Source: Olsenella uli DSM 7084 | GTDB taxonomy: Bacteria; Actinomycetota; Coriobacteriia; Coriobacteriales; Atopobiaceae | Direction: 5' to 3' | NCBI RefSeq assembly: GCF_000143845.1 | Contig: NC_014363.1 | Location: 1,349,186-1,413,185, forward strand | DNA: 64,000 nt | Shown: positions 43,071 to 51,920 of the stretch, one piece after another | Layout: each line of letters starts with the position of its first letter | Numbering within the stretch: the first letter of the stretch is position 1 | Notes under the pieces: model-generated | What the model was told of the DNA's origin: nothing | Seen by the model: the letters and a program-made list of their open reading frames with translations, nothing else | The model's database searches: none | Made by a program: the position numbers and the translations under genes

Positions 43071-44459
43071 TCACGACGACCGCGGCCTGCGCGGCAGGAC
43101 GCTGCGCCTGCAGGCACGATAGGTCACGACAAGGTAGGCGGCAAAGGCTGCCAGCACCGTGGCAAGCACGACGCCGTAGTTGACGTTGCCCCCAGGCACC
43201 CCCAAGATCTCCAGGATGCCGTCTGCCGCAATGAAGCCGGACAGGTCATGCACGGTCGCCATGGCGGAGGGCACGAGGAAGTACACGCAGACCTGGGCGA
43301 GGAGCGCCCGCGAGAGCTCGCGGTCCTCCGCCCCCAGACGTCGCAGCTCGCAGAAGGTGCCACGGCTCTTCGACACCTCGCTCATCTGTTGCAGCGCCAG
43401 CACCGCGACGGCTGACACCACGAAGGCCACGCCAAAGAACAGCACGATGTAGACGAGGGTGCCCACCATCGCCTGGAAGTCGGCGTCGCTGACCAGGGCG
43501 CTGTCGCCTCGGGGAACGGCACGTATGCCAACGGCCAGGCCCAAGGCGCAGACGCCGACGGCGAGCAGGGCACTCGCGCTGGTGAGCGCGGCACAGCTGC
43601 CTGCCACGTGGGCCTCGAGCTGACGCACCACGAAGCAGGTAAGCCCCTTCAGGTACACGCCGCGAGCACGACGGACCGCCGACGAGACGATGGACGCGCC
43701 TGCGCGGAGGAGCAGGTAGGTCCCCAGGCAGGCCAGGATGGCCACCGGGATCATGAACGCCATGAACATCTGGGCCGACCACCAGCAGATGCCATACGCG
43801 CTCCCCAGGAGCGCCAGCCCCGCCAGCAGCTCGAGCACGACCATGGCCTTCGGGCGCACGCGCGCGGCGTCGGAGACACGGCGCGCCTGCATGAGGTCCA
43901 GGAGCGACGTGCGCCTGAGCTCCGCAAGGGAGCCCAGGGCGGAGGCAACCGACACGGCCAGGAAGCTCATGGTCGCAAACCAGGCCCCCTCGGCAGACGC
44001 GACGACGACCGGCCTCCACGCGAGCCCAAAGGCCCATGAGGCGAGCGCGGCAAAGGCGGGAGAGAGGGCGACGCCGAGGGAGATGCCCACGACCAGCGCG
44101 CCTGCGGCCACCAGGGCGCACTCCATGAGCAGGACGGAGGCGACAGAGCCCCTCCCCATGCCGACGAGCTCCATCATGGCGAGCTCCGCCTTGCGACGAC
44201 GCACCAGGAAGCGGTTGGCATAGCGTGCCAAGAAGCAGAACACCACCACCGAGAAGACCCCGAGGGGTGCCACGACGTCTGCGGCCTGGGTGAAGACCTC
44301 AAGCGACACCGAGCCGGTCCCCAGCGCCAGGAGGTAGTCCCGACACGAGGCATAGGTGTAGAGCAGGCAGGAACAGAACGCGAACGTGGCGAAGTAGACC
44401 GAATAGTCATTCAGGTTGCGTCGGACGCCCCCCAGGGCAAGCTTGATTTCGAGCAACAT
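43071..44459 (-). CDS. FtsX-type ABC permease, second (extra) permease of the Bce-like cluster
   Basis: A 462-residue permease with about eight membrane helices. The N-terminal segment IKLALGGVRRNLNDYSVYFATFAF parallels that of the neighbouring large permease (FRLALGNVRKSLRDYAVYFVTL), pointing to a shared origin, but this protein lacks the large extracellular domain. VRRRKAELAMMELVGMGR is the typical FtsX cytoplasmic loop. It starts 12 bases after the large permease's stop, so it is the last gene of the operon. A heteromeric permease is possible. Confidence 0.9.
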   Translation of the reverse strand: MLLEIKLALGGVRRNLNDYSVYFATFAFCSCLLYTYASCRDYLLALGTGSVSLEVFTQAADVVAPLGVFSVVVFCFLARYANRFLVRRRKAELAMMELVGMGRGSVASVLLMECALVAAGALVVGISLGVALSPAFAALASWAFGLAWRPVVVASAEGAWFATMSFLAVSVASALGSLAELRRTSLLDLMQARRVSDAARVRPKAMVVLELLAGLALLGSAYGICWWSAQMFMAFMIPVAILACLGTYLLLRAGASIVSSAVRRARGVYLKGLTCFVVRQLEAHVAGSCAALTSASALLAVGVCALGLAVGIRAVPRGDSALVSDADFQAMVGTLVYIVLFFGVAFVVSAVAVLALQQMSEVSKSRGTFCELRRLGAEDRELSRALLAQVCVYFLVPSAMATVHDLSGFIAADGILEILGVPGGNVNYGVVLATVLAAFAAYLVVTYRACRRSVLPRRPRSS

Positions 44460-44471
44460 GGGCCCCCTCTC

Positions 44472-46565
44472 CTAACCCCTGGATCCCAGCCTACGCTGTC
44501 CTACGATCCCACGCGCCATGAGGTAGGTGACCATGAGATAGGAGCCATACACGGTCACGAAGGCGATAGCGGTGACGAGCACGGGGACAAGCCAGCTCGC
44601 CTTCCCCAGCATGGCCACGACCTTCATGACCTGCGAGAGCGCGACTGCGCTGTGCGCCAGGGCCACCAGAAGCGGCAACAGGAAGAATGCGAGCACCTGC
44701 GCGAAGAGCGAACCCATGGCCATGCCGGACGGGCAACCGAGCTCGAAGAGCAGACGATAGCTGGGCGCGGCGTCCGAGGCAGCCGAGAGCTGTTGGATGG
44801 CGAGGATGGCGGCACAGGCGATCACGAGTACGAAGCCTATGTAGATGGCCAGGTACGAGATGATGGCGGTTGTCCCACGCGAGCTCTTCTCTATCTCCGT
44901 GCGCGTGGAATAGAAAACGGCGCCCACCCCCTCCGGCTCCACGCCCAGGGCTTCCCGGACATCCTCGAAACGCCTGTCCCCCTCCTCGACCGGCACGGAG
45001 TAGTTCAGGTTCACGCAGATGGAGCTTGGCGTCACGGAGGCCACGACGTCATCGGGCACGACGCAGAAGCCATAGGAGTAGTCCGAGTTGCGTAGCGTCG
45101 CCGCAGCAGACGAGTCAACCGACGACGCGACGGGGACGAGCGTGCGCCCACCCAGCCTGAGCGGTGTTCCCGCAGACATCACGTCATCAAGGAAGTCCCC
45201 GAGCACCTCGCCCGAGGCCGTGCCACATGCCAGCAGGTAGCCACCATCGCCCAGCTGGACCTCCCCCAGGCCGCACGCACGCCGCGCGGCATTGTACTCG
45301 GAGGCCGCGACGAGGTAGAGCGAGTCGTCCTGGTAGGTCCCGGGAACCTGCCTGCCCTGTACCAATGCCCCCGAGGCGTCGGACAGCGCACCCAGGGTGA
45401 GGGCCCCGCCGCCCTCGACGTCGGCGCCATCGTAGCGCGAGACCATGACGACCTGCCGGGAGAACGAGGCGAGGTCCACGCCATGGCTCCCCAGGAACGT
45501 CTCGGCGTCCTGATGGCGCAAGCCTGCGTCCCTCCCATCCTGTCCCCCATGTGAGCGCTGGTACAGCTCGATCGAGGCATCGTAGGGCGCCCTGCGCGCG
45601 ACCTCGCCGCTCAGACCTGCGCAGATCCCCAGGCCGCCCGACACGCTCGTGATCGCCAGGAAGAGGATGAGGGACACGACGCCCATCGAGACCGACACGG
45701 TATTCACCCGGGATGAGAGCTGTCGCACCGTGAACATGTTGAGACCTCGGTAATAGCCTCCCCTGAAGGCCCGAGCCACATGGAACAGGACGCCCGACAG
45801 AGAGAGAAAGAACACGACCGTGCCCACGAAGACGATTGCCGTCGTCAGGAAGAAGCCGTTGTACTGGTCGGGACTCTCGATGGGCAGGCCGTCACGCAGC
45901 AGGCGGGCATACGCCCAGCCGATGAGGCCCACACCCAGCATGACGCCCGCAAGCGTCACGGGAAGGTTGCGAGCCCGCATCCGCTCGTTGGTGCGCGCGG
46001 CACCCATGAGTTCGACGAGCCGGACCTTGCGTAGCGTCCGCAGGTTGAAGACGAGCATCGTCAGGAACACCGCGACGAAGCAGCCCAGGGTGAAGAGGGC
46101 CGCCATCGAGGAGAAAGTGAAGGCGAAGTTGGTGACCGTGTCGTTGAACAGCGCCGCCGTCATGAAGACGAGCAGCTGTGAGAGCAGCACGCCCGCCGCC
46201 AGCCCAACCACGAACGACGCCACCGACGCCAGGAAGGTCTCGAGCACGAGGACGAGGGACACCTGGGAGCGCGTCATGCCCAGCAACTGGTAGAGGCCAA
46301 GCTCGCGCTTGCGGCGCCGAACGAGGTAGTTGTTGGCGTAGACCATGAGAAAGCCCAACACCAGCGCCAGGAACACCGTGACGAACCGCATGATCAGAGC
46401 GATTGCCTGGACCATGGAGCGGGTGTCCTCGGAGAGGAACGCCGCCTGGTCGGAGATGGTGTTGAATGCGTAGAACACGGCGACGCCCAGCGAGAGCGTG
46501 ACGAAGTAGACGGCATAGTCGCGCAACGACTTGCGCACGTTGCCGAGGGCGAGCCTAAAGAACAT
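44472..46565 (-). CDS. BceB-like ABC permease (FtsX family)
   Basis: A 697-residue permease of the peptide-resistance type. Ten predicted helices and a large extracellular domain of roughly 230 residues in the second half (from about AGLSGEVARRAPYDASIELY to GVEPEGVGAVFYSTRT) match BceB topology. VRRRKRELGLYQLLGMTRSQV is the FtsX loop. The ATG at 46565 is inside the ATPase's 3' end (11-base overlap) with GGGGAGGACAGGGAG upstream. BceAB systems free lipid II-cycle intermediates from bacitracin or lantibiotics and signal to their kinase; the target drug here is unknown. Confidence 0.92.
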   Translation of the reverse strand: MFFRLALGNVRKSLRDYAVYFVTLSLGVAVFYAFNTISDQAAFLSEDTRSMVQAIALIMRFVTVFLALVLGFLMVYANNYLVRRRKRELGLYQLLGMTRSQVSLVLVLETFLASVASFVVGLAAGVLLSQLLVFMTAALFNDTVTNFAFTFSSMAALFTLGCFVAVFLTMLVFNLRTLRKVRLVELMGAARTNERMRARNLPVTLAGVMLGVGLIGWAYARLLRDGLPIESPDQYNGFFLTTAIVFVGTVVFFLSLSGVLFHVARAFRGGYYRGLNMFTVRQLSSRVNTVSVSMGVVSLILFLAITSVSGGLGICAGLSGEVARRAPYDASIELYQRSHGGQDGRDAGLRHQDAETFLGSHGVDLASFSRQVVMVSRYDGADVEGGGALTLGALSDASGALVQGRQVPGTYQDDSLYLVAASEYNAARRACGLGEVQLGDGGYLLACGTASGEVLGDFLDDVMSAGTPLRLGGRTLVPVASSVDSSAAATLRNSDYSYGFCVVPDDVVASVTPSSICVNLNYSVPVEEGDRRFEDVREALGVEPEGVGAVFYSTRTEIEKSSRGTTAIISYLAIYIGFVLVIACAAILAIQQLSAASDAAPSYRLLFELGCPSGMAMGSLFAQVLAFFLLPLLVALAHSAVALSQVMKVVAMLGKASWLVPVLVTAIAFVTVYGSYLMVTYLMARGIVGQRRLGSRG

Positions 46566-47325
46566 CTCCCTGTCCTCCCCCGATCGTCGCGACGACGTCC
46601 ATGATCTGGTCGAAGAAGGCACTGCGGACGAGGTCCCCGCGCCTGAGCTCAGTGAAGATCCTCCCATCCTGGATGAAGAGCACGCGGCGGCAGTAGCTCG
46701 CCGCGAAGCTGTCGTGGGTGACCATGAGGATGGTCGCGTCGAGCTGCTCGTTCAGGGCATCGAAACGCTCGAGGAGGAGCTTGGAGTTCTTTGAGTCAAG
46801 GGCGCCCGTGGGCTCGTCCGCAAGAACGAGCGTGGGACTCGTCACCATGGCGCGGCAGGCGGCGACGCGCTGGCGCTGCCCACCCGAGGCCTGGTAGGGG
46901 AACTTGCCGAGAACCTCCACCACACCCAGTGCCTGGGCCATGCGCTCCACGCGCCCATCGACCTGGGCGGGATCCACGTGGGCGATGGTGAGCGGCAGGG
47001 CGATGTTCTCGCGGCAGGTCAGCGTGTCAAGCAGGTTCGAGTCCTGGAAGATGAACCCCAACTGCTCCCTGCGGAAGGCCGCAAGCTGCTTGGAGCGCAT
47101 GTGCGTCGCGTCGACGCCATCGATGAGGACGCTCCCCGCCGTCGGGCGGTCGATCGTGGCGATGCAGTTGAGCAAGGTGGTCTTGCCCGAACCCGAGGGG
47201 CCCATGATGGCGACGTACTCCCCCCTCTCGACAGAGAACGACACGCCGTCGAGCGCCCGCGTGGCGCTGCCCAGCCTCCCGCCGTAGACCTTCTCGACGT
47301 TCACGACCTCAAGGGCCTTGTTCAT
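46555..47325 (-). CDS. BceA-like ABC transporter ATP-binding protein
   Basis: A 256-residue ATPase of the MacB/BceA class. Walker A GPSGSGKTTLLN, Q-loop FIFQDSN, signature ASGGQRQRVAACRAM and Walker B LVLADEPTGALDSKNS are all present. The ATG at 47325 opens MNKALEVVNVEKVYGG; longer frames upstream belong to the small membrane peptide's shadow. Its 3' end overlaps the permease start. Confidence 0.95.
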   Translation of the reverse strand: MNKALEVVNVEKVYGGRLGSATRALDGVSFSVERGEYVAIMGPSGSGKTTLLNCIATIDRPTAGSVLIDGVDATHMRSKQLAAFRREQLGFIFQDSNLLDTLTCRENIALPLTIAHVDPAQVDGRVERMAQALGVVEVLGKFPYQASGGQRQRVAACRAMVTSPTLVLADEPTGALDSKNSKLLLERFDALNEQLDATILMVTHDSFAASYCRRVLFIQDGRIFTELRRGDLVRSAFFDQIMDVVATIGGGQGDVL

Positions 47326-47357
47326 GGCACATACCGCCTTTTCTCGTTGCGATGGGC

Positions 47358-47513
47358 TTATCGGGGGGAGACCCAGAGCAGCACCAGCATGCCGATGCCC
47401 AGGCCAAAGTAGCAGACGGACCACAGGACCCACTGCAGGGGCGTCATGTCCCCGTTGAGGCGCCTCTCGTTCGCCTCCCAGAACCGCTGGGCCGTAGGGT
47501 TCATCCTCTTCAT
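47358..47513 (-). CDS. 51-residue membrane peptide at the head of the Bce-like transporter operon
   Basis: An intact small gene below usual length cut-offs: MKRMNPTAQRFWEANERRL is a basic amphipathic start, and WVLWSVCYFGLGIGMLVLLW is a single membrane helix, ending VSPR. AGGAGGAGAC immediately precedes its ATG, and it ends 32 bases before the ATPase start, on the same strand. Probably translated as the first gene of the transporter operon. No family recognised; a small accessory subunit of the ABC complex is an attractive inference. Confidence 0.7.
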   Translation of the reverse strand: MKRMNPTAQRFWEANERRLNGDMTPLQWVLWSVCYFGLGIGMLVLLWVSPR

Positions 47514-47726
47514 GTCTCCTCCTCTGCTTCCGTCGATGGGTGCCCCCCTTGGGGCACGACCCCATCATGGACGCGGGGGGACATGGGTGCCATCGATGTG
47601 GCTTACAGATGGGTGACGGTTTCGTAAGATTGGCAAGGGCGCCTGCGGACGGGCAGAGACGGATGCCATGCCGGGGACCGACGTAGGGTCATGCGAGGCG
47701 GGCGCCGGAGGGCAGGCGTGGGGCGC

Positions 47727-48812
47727 CTACGAGGAGATCTGGTCCACGTAGTGCATGCGGTTCGTGGGAAAGGAGATGCTCACCCGCGTCCACGAGCCGC
47801 ACTCGGACGCGATGGACACGTGCAGGCCCATCTTGTCGCAGAGCCTCTTGACCAGGAAGAGTCCGATGCCCGTGGACCGCGACGAGGACCGCGAGCGGCC
47901 CCTCTCTCCCACGAACCCCTTGTCGAAGACGCGGGGGAGGTCGGCTGCGGGAATGCCCATCCCATTGTCCTCGACCTCGAGCACCACGTGCTCGCTGGCA
48001 CGCCCCACGTCGTGCCGCGTGGCCCGAAGCGTCAGCACGGCGCCACGGGCACCGGGACCCTCCGTGGGCGCGCGGTACTTCGCGGCATTCTCCACGAGCT
48101 GGCCCAGAATGAAGGCAACCCACTTGGCATCCGAGAAGACGACCAGGTCGAGGCCTTGCGCGGACACCGACACGCCCCGGTCGATGAGGCTGCGCGCATG
48201 CGTCCGCAGGGCATCACGCACGACCTGGGAAAGGGGCAGCTCTCGGACAACGTAATCCCTGTCGAGGCTGCCCGAGCGTGCGTAGTAGAGGGCCTGTTCC
48301 ACGTATCCGTCTATACGCCCCAGCTCGCGGAGCATGGCCGAGGACAGCGCGCCGGGGTTGTTGTCGGCCATGAGCCGTGCGGCCGCGATGGGAGTCTTCA
48401 CCTCGTGGACCCATGCCTCAACGAACGTGCGGTAATCGGCCCCCTCCGAACGGACGGCGTCGATGCGGGAGCGGAAGTCCTGCGCGAGGGCGTCAAAGGC
48501 CTCCCATGCCAGGCGGCCCTCGAGAAAATGAGGCTCCTCCACCAAGTCAGGCATGGACAGGGGACCTGCGGCCTCCCTGCCTTCGGGCCCCTCGCGCACG
48601 ATGTGCCTGCCGACGGAACGCCAGAACGAACGACGGGCGAAGTACGACACGAGCAACCTCGCGAGGGCGGATGCCACGAGAATGACCGTCACGAAGGCCA
48701 GCACGGAGTCACCCATGCCTGCCCCACGCAGGACGAGCTGCACCGCCAGGATGGAGGCAACCGTCACGAAGAGGGCGGCCACGTGGTCGGCCGCATAGCG
48801 GACGAGGCTCAT
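47727..48812 (-). CDS. BceS-like intramembrane-sensing histidine kinase
   Basis: A 361-residue kinase with two N-terminal helices (AALFVTVASILAVQLVL and VLAFVTVILVASALARLLV) separated by only a few residues, i.e. no extracellular sensor, as in BceS. The H-box is FVEAWVHEVKTPIAAARLM, with ENAAKY, DNGMGIP and STGIGLFLVKRLCDKMG following. The ATG overlaps the response regulator's TGA (ATGA at 48809-48812). Such kinases read the state of their BceAB transporter. Confidence 0.94.
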   Translation of the reverse strand: MSLVRYAADHVAALFVTVASILAVQLVLRGAGMGDSVLAFVTVILVASALARLLVSYFARRSFWRSVGRHIVREGPEGREAAGPLSMPDLVEEPHFLEGRLAWEAFDALAQDFRSRIDAVRSEGADYRTFVEAWVHEVKTPIAAARLMADNNPGALSSAMLRELGRIDGYVEQALYYARSGSLDRDYVVRELPLSQVVRDALRTHARSLIDRGVSVSAQGLDLVVFSDAKWVAFILGQLVENAAKYRAPTEGPGARGAVLTLRATRHDVGRASEHVVLEVEDNGMGIPAADLPRVFDKGFVGERGRSRSSSRSTGIGLFLVKRLCDKMGLHVSIASECGSWTRVSISFPTNRMHYVDQISS

Positions 48813-49477
48813 GGGCGCACCGAGTAGCCCTGGCCGCGATGGGTCACGAGGAGTTGGCCACAGCCTATCTTGGAGAGGGTCTGGCGGAGACGGTTCACGT
48901 TCACCGTCAGCGTGTTGTCGTCCACGAAGGTGTCGGAGTCCCAAAGCTCGCACATGATGGTCTCGCGGGGGACGATGACACCGGAATTGCGCATGAGCAG
49001 CGAGAGGATGCGCAGCTCGTTCTTGGTGAGCTCCACATCCCGGCCGTTCGCTAGGGCACGCGAGCGCGCAACGTCCAGCGACAGCCCCCCACAGGCGAGG
49101 GTGGACCCGGAAGCGCCGCCTACGCGACGCAGGAGTGCCTCCACATGGGCGAGGAGGACGTAGCTGCTGTAGGGCTTGGAGACGAAGTCGTCCGCGCCAA
49201 AGGTCATGCACATGACCTCGTCCATCTCCGTGCTGCGGCTCGTCACCACCATGATGGGCACACCCGAATGGGCGCGCAGCTCGCGGCACACGGTCGTGCC
49301 GTCCAGCCCCGGCAGCCCCAGGTCAAGCAGGACGAGGTCGGGCGAGGCCTCCAACACGTCCTCGACCAGGCTGTCGAACACATGAGGGGTGACCACCTCG
49401 TAGCCACTCCTACCCAAAAGCTCGCAGAGAGACGAGCGCAGGGGCGCATCGTCCTCGACCACCACTATCCTTGCCAT
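48809..49477 (-). CDS. BceR-like OmpR-family response regulator
   Basis: A 222-residue regulator: IVVVEDDAPLRSSL, phospho-acceptor Asp in LVLLDLGLPGLDGTTV, VVTSRSTEMDE, SKPYSSYVLLAH, and a winged helix with LTKNELRILSLLM and LVTHRGQGYSV. The STEMDEVMCMTFGADDF wording is typical of Bce-type regulators. The ATG at 49477 is 8 bases from GGGAGG; the track-long GTG at 49483 is too close to it. Presumably drives the promoter in the 213-base gap before the transporter genes. Confidence 0.94.
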   Translation of the reverse strand: MARIVVVEDDAPLRSSLCELLGRSGYEVVTPHVFDSLVEDVLEASPDLVLLDLGLPGLDGTTVCRELRAHSGVPIMVVTSRSTEMDEVMCMTFGADDFVSKPYSSYVLLAHVEALLRRVGGASGSTLACGGLSLDVARSRALANGRDVELTKNELRILSLLMRNSGVIVPRETIMCELWDSDTFVDDNTLTVNVNRLRQTLSKIGCGQLLVTHRGQGYSVRP

Positions 49478-49544
49478 GCGCACGGCCTCCCAATCCGCTC
49501 GCGTGAGTCCTCCTCGCCTAGGATACGACAGGGGCGCAGCGGCG

Positions 49545-50393
49545 TCATGCCGGCAGGACCGCCAGGGCTATGAGCAGCTGGGCGGCGTAGTACACCGAGA
49601 GGCTCGCGGCACGCCGGAGCGCCTTCCGTCCTCTTGTGCGCCCCGTGCCGGACGGGCGCGACGTGCCAGTCGGGTCCCCTGCGACGCACGCGGCCTTCAC
49701 GGAGGATGTGGCTCCAGCGGCCTCTGCGGGGGATGCGGCGGCCCCAAAGGCGTTCAGCGCCAGGAGCGAGTCGGACAGCAGGAACAGCAGGGCCCCGACG
49801 GCAAAGGAGAGGGCCGGCGGCGACGGCATCGCAACCGCATCCACGACGGCGAAGCCCGCCATAAGGCAGACGGTCAGGAGATAGGCCCCATAGGCGCAGC
49901 GGCGGTATCCCGTGACCGAGAGCCGTCGGGCCATCCAGCCGAGAAGGACGGCCGTCCCCGTCAGGCCCACGGACAGACCTGCCGCGGGCTGGCTGCAGCG
50001 GGGCACGAGGACGGCAAGGTAGGCGACATGACCGAGGAAGAACATCACGGCACCTTGACCGAAGAGGTGACGTCGGCGCGTGAGGACGAAGCGCAGCGCA
50101 TGGAGCACGTCGCCTGCGGCCCCCAGAAAGAGCCCCAGACACACGAGGGCAGCAGGGGCCACCGACGCACCCGACTGGGAGTCCCCTTGCGCGCATGCGG
50201 CCAGGCCCACCACGCCCAACAGCACGAACGCGGCAGACGCCAGTGCCTTGAGCACGGCGGCGGAAACGTAGGCGTGCCGCAGGTCCGCGCGGATGAAGAG
50301 CGCCTGCAGCAGACAGCCCACGATGACGGTCACAATCGCGGCGGGGGGCATGGCGGCTACGACGGGAGCTACGTCAGCGACTGCACTGGGCAC
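49545..50393 (-). CDS. YhhN-family (lysoplasmalogenase-like) membrane protein
   Basis: A 282-residue protein with about eight membrane helices. YhhN/TMEM86 features are visible: GLFLGAAGDVLHALRF, FGQGAVMFFLGHVAYLAVLV and AVGALLFLLSDSLLALNAFG with conserved acidic residues in the membrane (Asp in LGAAGD and LLSDS). Eukaryotic and some bacterial members hydrolyse lysoplasmalogen vinyl-ether bonds; activity here is unproven. A 45-residue hydrophilic insert precedes the last helix. A GTG at 50393 follows AAGGAGAA and is preferred. Confidence 0.8.
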   Translation of the reverse strand: MPSAVADVAPVVAAMPPAAIVTVIVGCLLQALFIRADLRHAYVSAAVLKALASAAFVLLGVVGLAACAQGDSQSGASVAPAALVCLGLFLGAAGDVLHALRFVLTRRRHLFGQGAVMFFLGHVAYLAVLVPRCSQPAAGLSVGLTGTAVLLGWMARRLSVTGYRRCAYGAYLLTVCLMAGFAVVDAVAMPSPPALSFAVGALLFLLSDSLLALNAFGAAASPAEAAGATSSVKAACVAGDPTGTSRPSGTGRTRGRKALRRAASLSVYYAAQLLIALAVLPA

Positions 50394-50558
50394 GTTCTTC
50401 TCCTTGGGTGATCGCTCGTGACGGGCGTGGGGCCGGGACGGGCGGGTCGTCACCACTTCCAGAGGTGGGTCGGCGACACCGCCGACGGTCCCACGGTAGC
50501 ACGTCCGCATGGTATCCGCCGGGCGTCGTCGTGTGCTCCGGCAGCCATCGTCGCGGCG

Positions 50559-50790
50559 ATGCTCAAGGGTGCGGAGAAGAGGGCAAGGGAGCTGTGCGCG
50601 ATGCAGGCAAACCTGTCCGGGAACGACAAGGACACCCTCGATGCCTATGAGCGCGACTTCATCGGCCGGTTCGCCCACAGCTCGAGCGCCATCGAGGGCC
50701 GCACCCTCTCGCCCATCGAGACCCAGCTCGTCCCCGAGAGCCGGCACGAGGTCGCGCAGCGTCCCCCTGGGAGGGGAGCAGTAGTTTCGG
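50559..50790 (+). pseudogene. Truncated Fic-family protein (N-terminal fragment)
   Basis: The frame from ATG 50559 reads MLKGAEKRARELCAMQANL, then YERDFIGRFAHSSSAIEGRTLSPIE, the inhibitory-helix region that opens class II Fic proteins ((S/T)xxxE(G/N): SSAIEGR). It then loses similarity after RHEVAQRP; the catalytic HPFxxGNGR is absent. So about 75 of the expected 250 or more residues remain. It lies directly before the degenerate tRNA, at the edge of the mobile segment. Confidence 0.65.
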
Positions 50791-50818
50791 GAGGCCACCT
50801 ATACTTTCCACGCGGCTC

Positions 50819-50892
50819 CGGGGTGTGGTGCAGCTTGGTAGCGCATCTGCTTTGGGAGAAAAGGGCCGCTAGTTTGAATCCAATTGACCGGA
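50819..50892 (+). pseudogene. Degenerate tRNA-Pro (TGG anticodon)
   Basis: The 5' half is a near-perfect bacterial tRNA-Pro: CGGGGTGTGGTGCAGC, then TTGGTAGCGCATC for the D-arm and an anticodon loop TTTGGGA with TGG at 50853-50855. The 3' side has decayed: the anticodon stem no longer closes (GAAAA instead of GCAGA), the T-loop is TTTGAATCC-like, and no CACCCCG acceptor strand follows. A partial tRNA copy of this kind is typical of an integration scar. Confidence 0.7.
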
Positions 50893-50977
50893 TTACGAAG
50901 CAGCAGGTTACAGGCCTACTTTAATTACTGAAACTTCTTGTGTAACACGAGACTGAAAAAGTCAGGCCATTGAATCG

Positions 50978-51007
50978 AAAAAGGCCGGGTCCCTGCGGCT
51001 CGGCCTT
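50978..51007 (-). terminator. Rho-independent terminator after the RelBE genes
   Basis: On the minus strand AAGGCCG...CGGCCTT forms a 7-bp GC-rich stem followed by TTTTTC. It lies 85 bases beyond the relE stop. Confidence 0.65.
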
Positions 51008-51092
51008 CAGTGTGAAGATAGATAAACGCATCATTTGGTTCGTGCGCTGGCGCCATGGCGTCCACAATGTTTGCACACGCATGGCATGGTTC

Positions 51093-51365
51093 TCATTTGT
51101 GGCGCTTGTAGACCTCGCGCCTGTGGGCCACATCGACCACGAGAACCAAGAGAACCTCGTCCTCCATGTCGCACACGATGCGGTGGTCGCCGACCCGATA
51201 GCGCCACAAGCCCGACAGGTTGTGTCTCAGGGCCCTTCCTCTTGTGCGGGGGTCTTCGAGTTTCGACACACTCTCAAGCTCGTCGAGAATCCTCGACGAG
51301 ACCGAGCGATCGAGCCGTCGCAGGGCCTTGTCGGCGGCCTTTGTGAACTTAATCCTCCAGGCCAC
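51093..51365 (-). CDS. relE: RelE-family toxin
   Basis: A 90-residue mRNA interferase of the RelE fold: AWRIKFTKAADKALRRLDR, then RALRHNLSGLWRYRVGDHRIVCDMED, and the C-terminal VVDVAHRREVYKR with the usual His/Arg/Tyr triad positions. It cleaves ribosome-bound mRNA when freed from antitoxin. The start overlaps the antitoxin's 3' end by 17 bases, so the two are co-translated. Confidence 0.92.
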   Translation of the reverse strand: MAWRIKFTKAADKALRRLDRSVSSRILDELESVSKLEDPRTRGRALRHNLSGLWRYRVGDHRIVCDMEDEVLLVLVVDVAHRREVYKRHK

Positions 51366-51585
51366 AGTGCGCCCTCACCTCATCGAGGCTGTAGGTCTCT
51401 AGCCGCCCCGCTCGATAGTCTTCGATGTCCTTGAGGATTCCGTACTCGTACTCGAGCCTGTCGATGGACTCCGCAAGGGCCTCGGTCATATAGAACGTCT
51501 TCGTGCGCCCCGTAGACTTTGCCAGCTGGTCGTACCTTGCGACCAGCTCCTTAGGCATTCTCAATGCCGCAGTCGCAGTTTCCAT
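51349..51585 (-). CDS. relB: RelB-family (ribbon-helix-helix) antitoxin
   Basis: A 78-residue antitoxin: N-terminal RHH (TAALRMPKELVARYDQLAKSTGRTKTFYMTEAL) with a toxin-wrapping acidic C-terminus (LKDIEDYRAGRLETYSLDEVRAHCGLED). The ATG at 51585 lies 5 bases from GGAGGT. The GTGTTA-N7-TAACAC operator is 28 bases upstream. Confidence 0.9.
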   Translation of the reverse strand: METATAALRMPKELVARYDQLAKSTGRTKTFYMTEALAESIDRLEYEYGILKDIEDYRAGRLETYSLDEVRAHCGLED

Positions 51586-51612
51586 CACGCACCTCCCAGT
51601 TCGTTTGTTTGC

Positions 51613-51631
51613 GTGTTATACAGTTTAACAC
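51613..51631. promoter_or_regulatory. Palindromic operator of the relBE operon
   Basis: GTGTTA-TACAGTT-TAACAC is a perfect 6-bp-arm inverted repeat overlapping a TATACAGT-like -10 region of the minus-strand relBE promoter; another TAACAC half-site follows. RelB-type antitoxins bind such sites. A run of nine G (51641-51649) lies just beyond. Confidence 0.55.
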
Positions 51632-51920
51632 ATTAACACAGGGGGGGGGTGACCGCTGTCGAGGGGTCGCGCTGACCGCTCCGTCCAACGAACGGCCGAG
51701 GGGATCTGCGAGCTCCCAGGCTTTTCTCTAGTGCAGAGTCCATTTTTCCCGCTCATGCATCACAGGTAGGTGACTCGGTGGGCCTTTCGGAGAAGTCCTC
51801 GTGATGCTTCGGGGCGCAGTCATATACGACGTCGTCGTTGGCACCTCGTCTATTAAAAATCGAAGGAGGTGAGGTGCTCTCATGTCAGCGGCGCTGGCAA
51901 GGATTGACGCCTCGCTCATC
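51632..51920. other. Intergenic gap between relBE and the XRE gene
   Basis: No gene supported. A nine-G tract is at 51641-51649. A strong ribosome-site-like word (GAAGGAGGTGAGG, 51862) precedes only a short shadow frame. Confidence 0.4.

Noticed and set aside
51641-51649. Nine-G tract as a phase-variation switch
   Set aside because: It lies outside any coding frame and beyond the relBE operator, so no gene would be switched by slippage.
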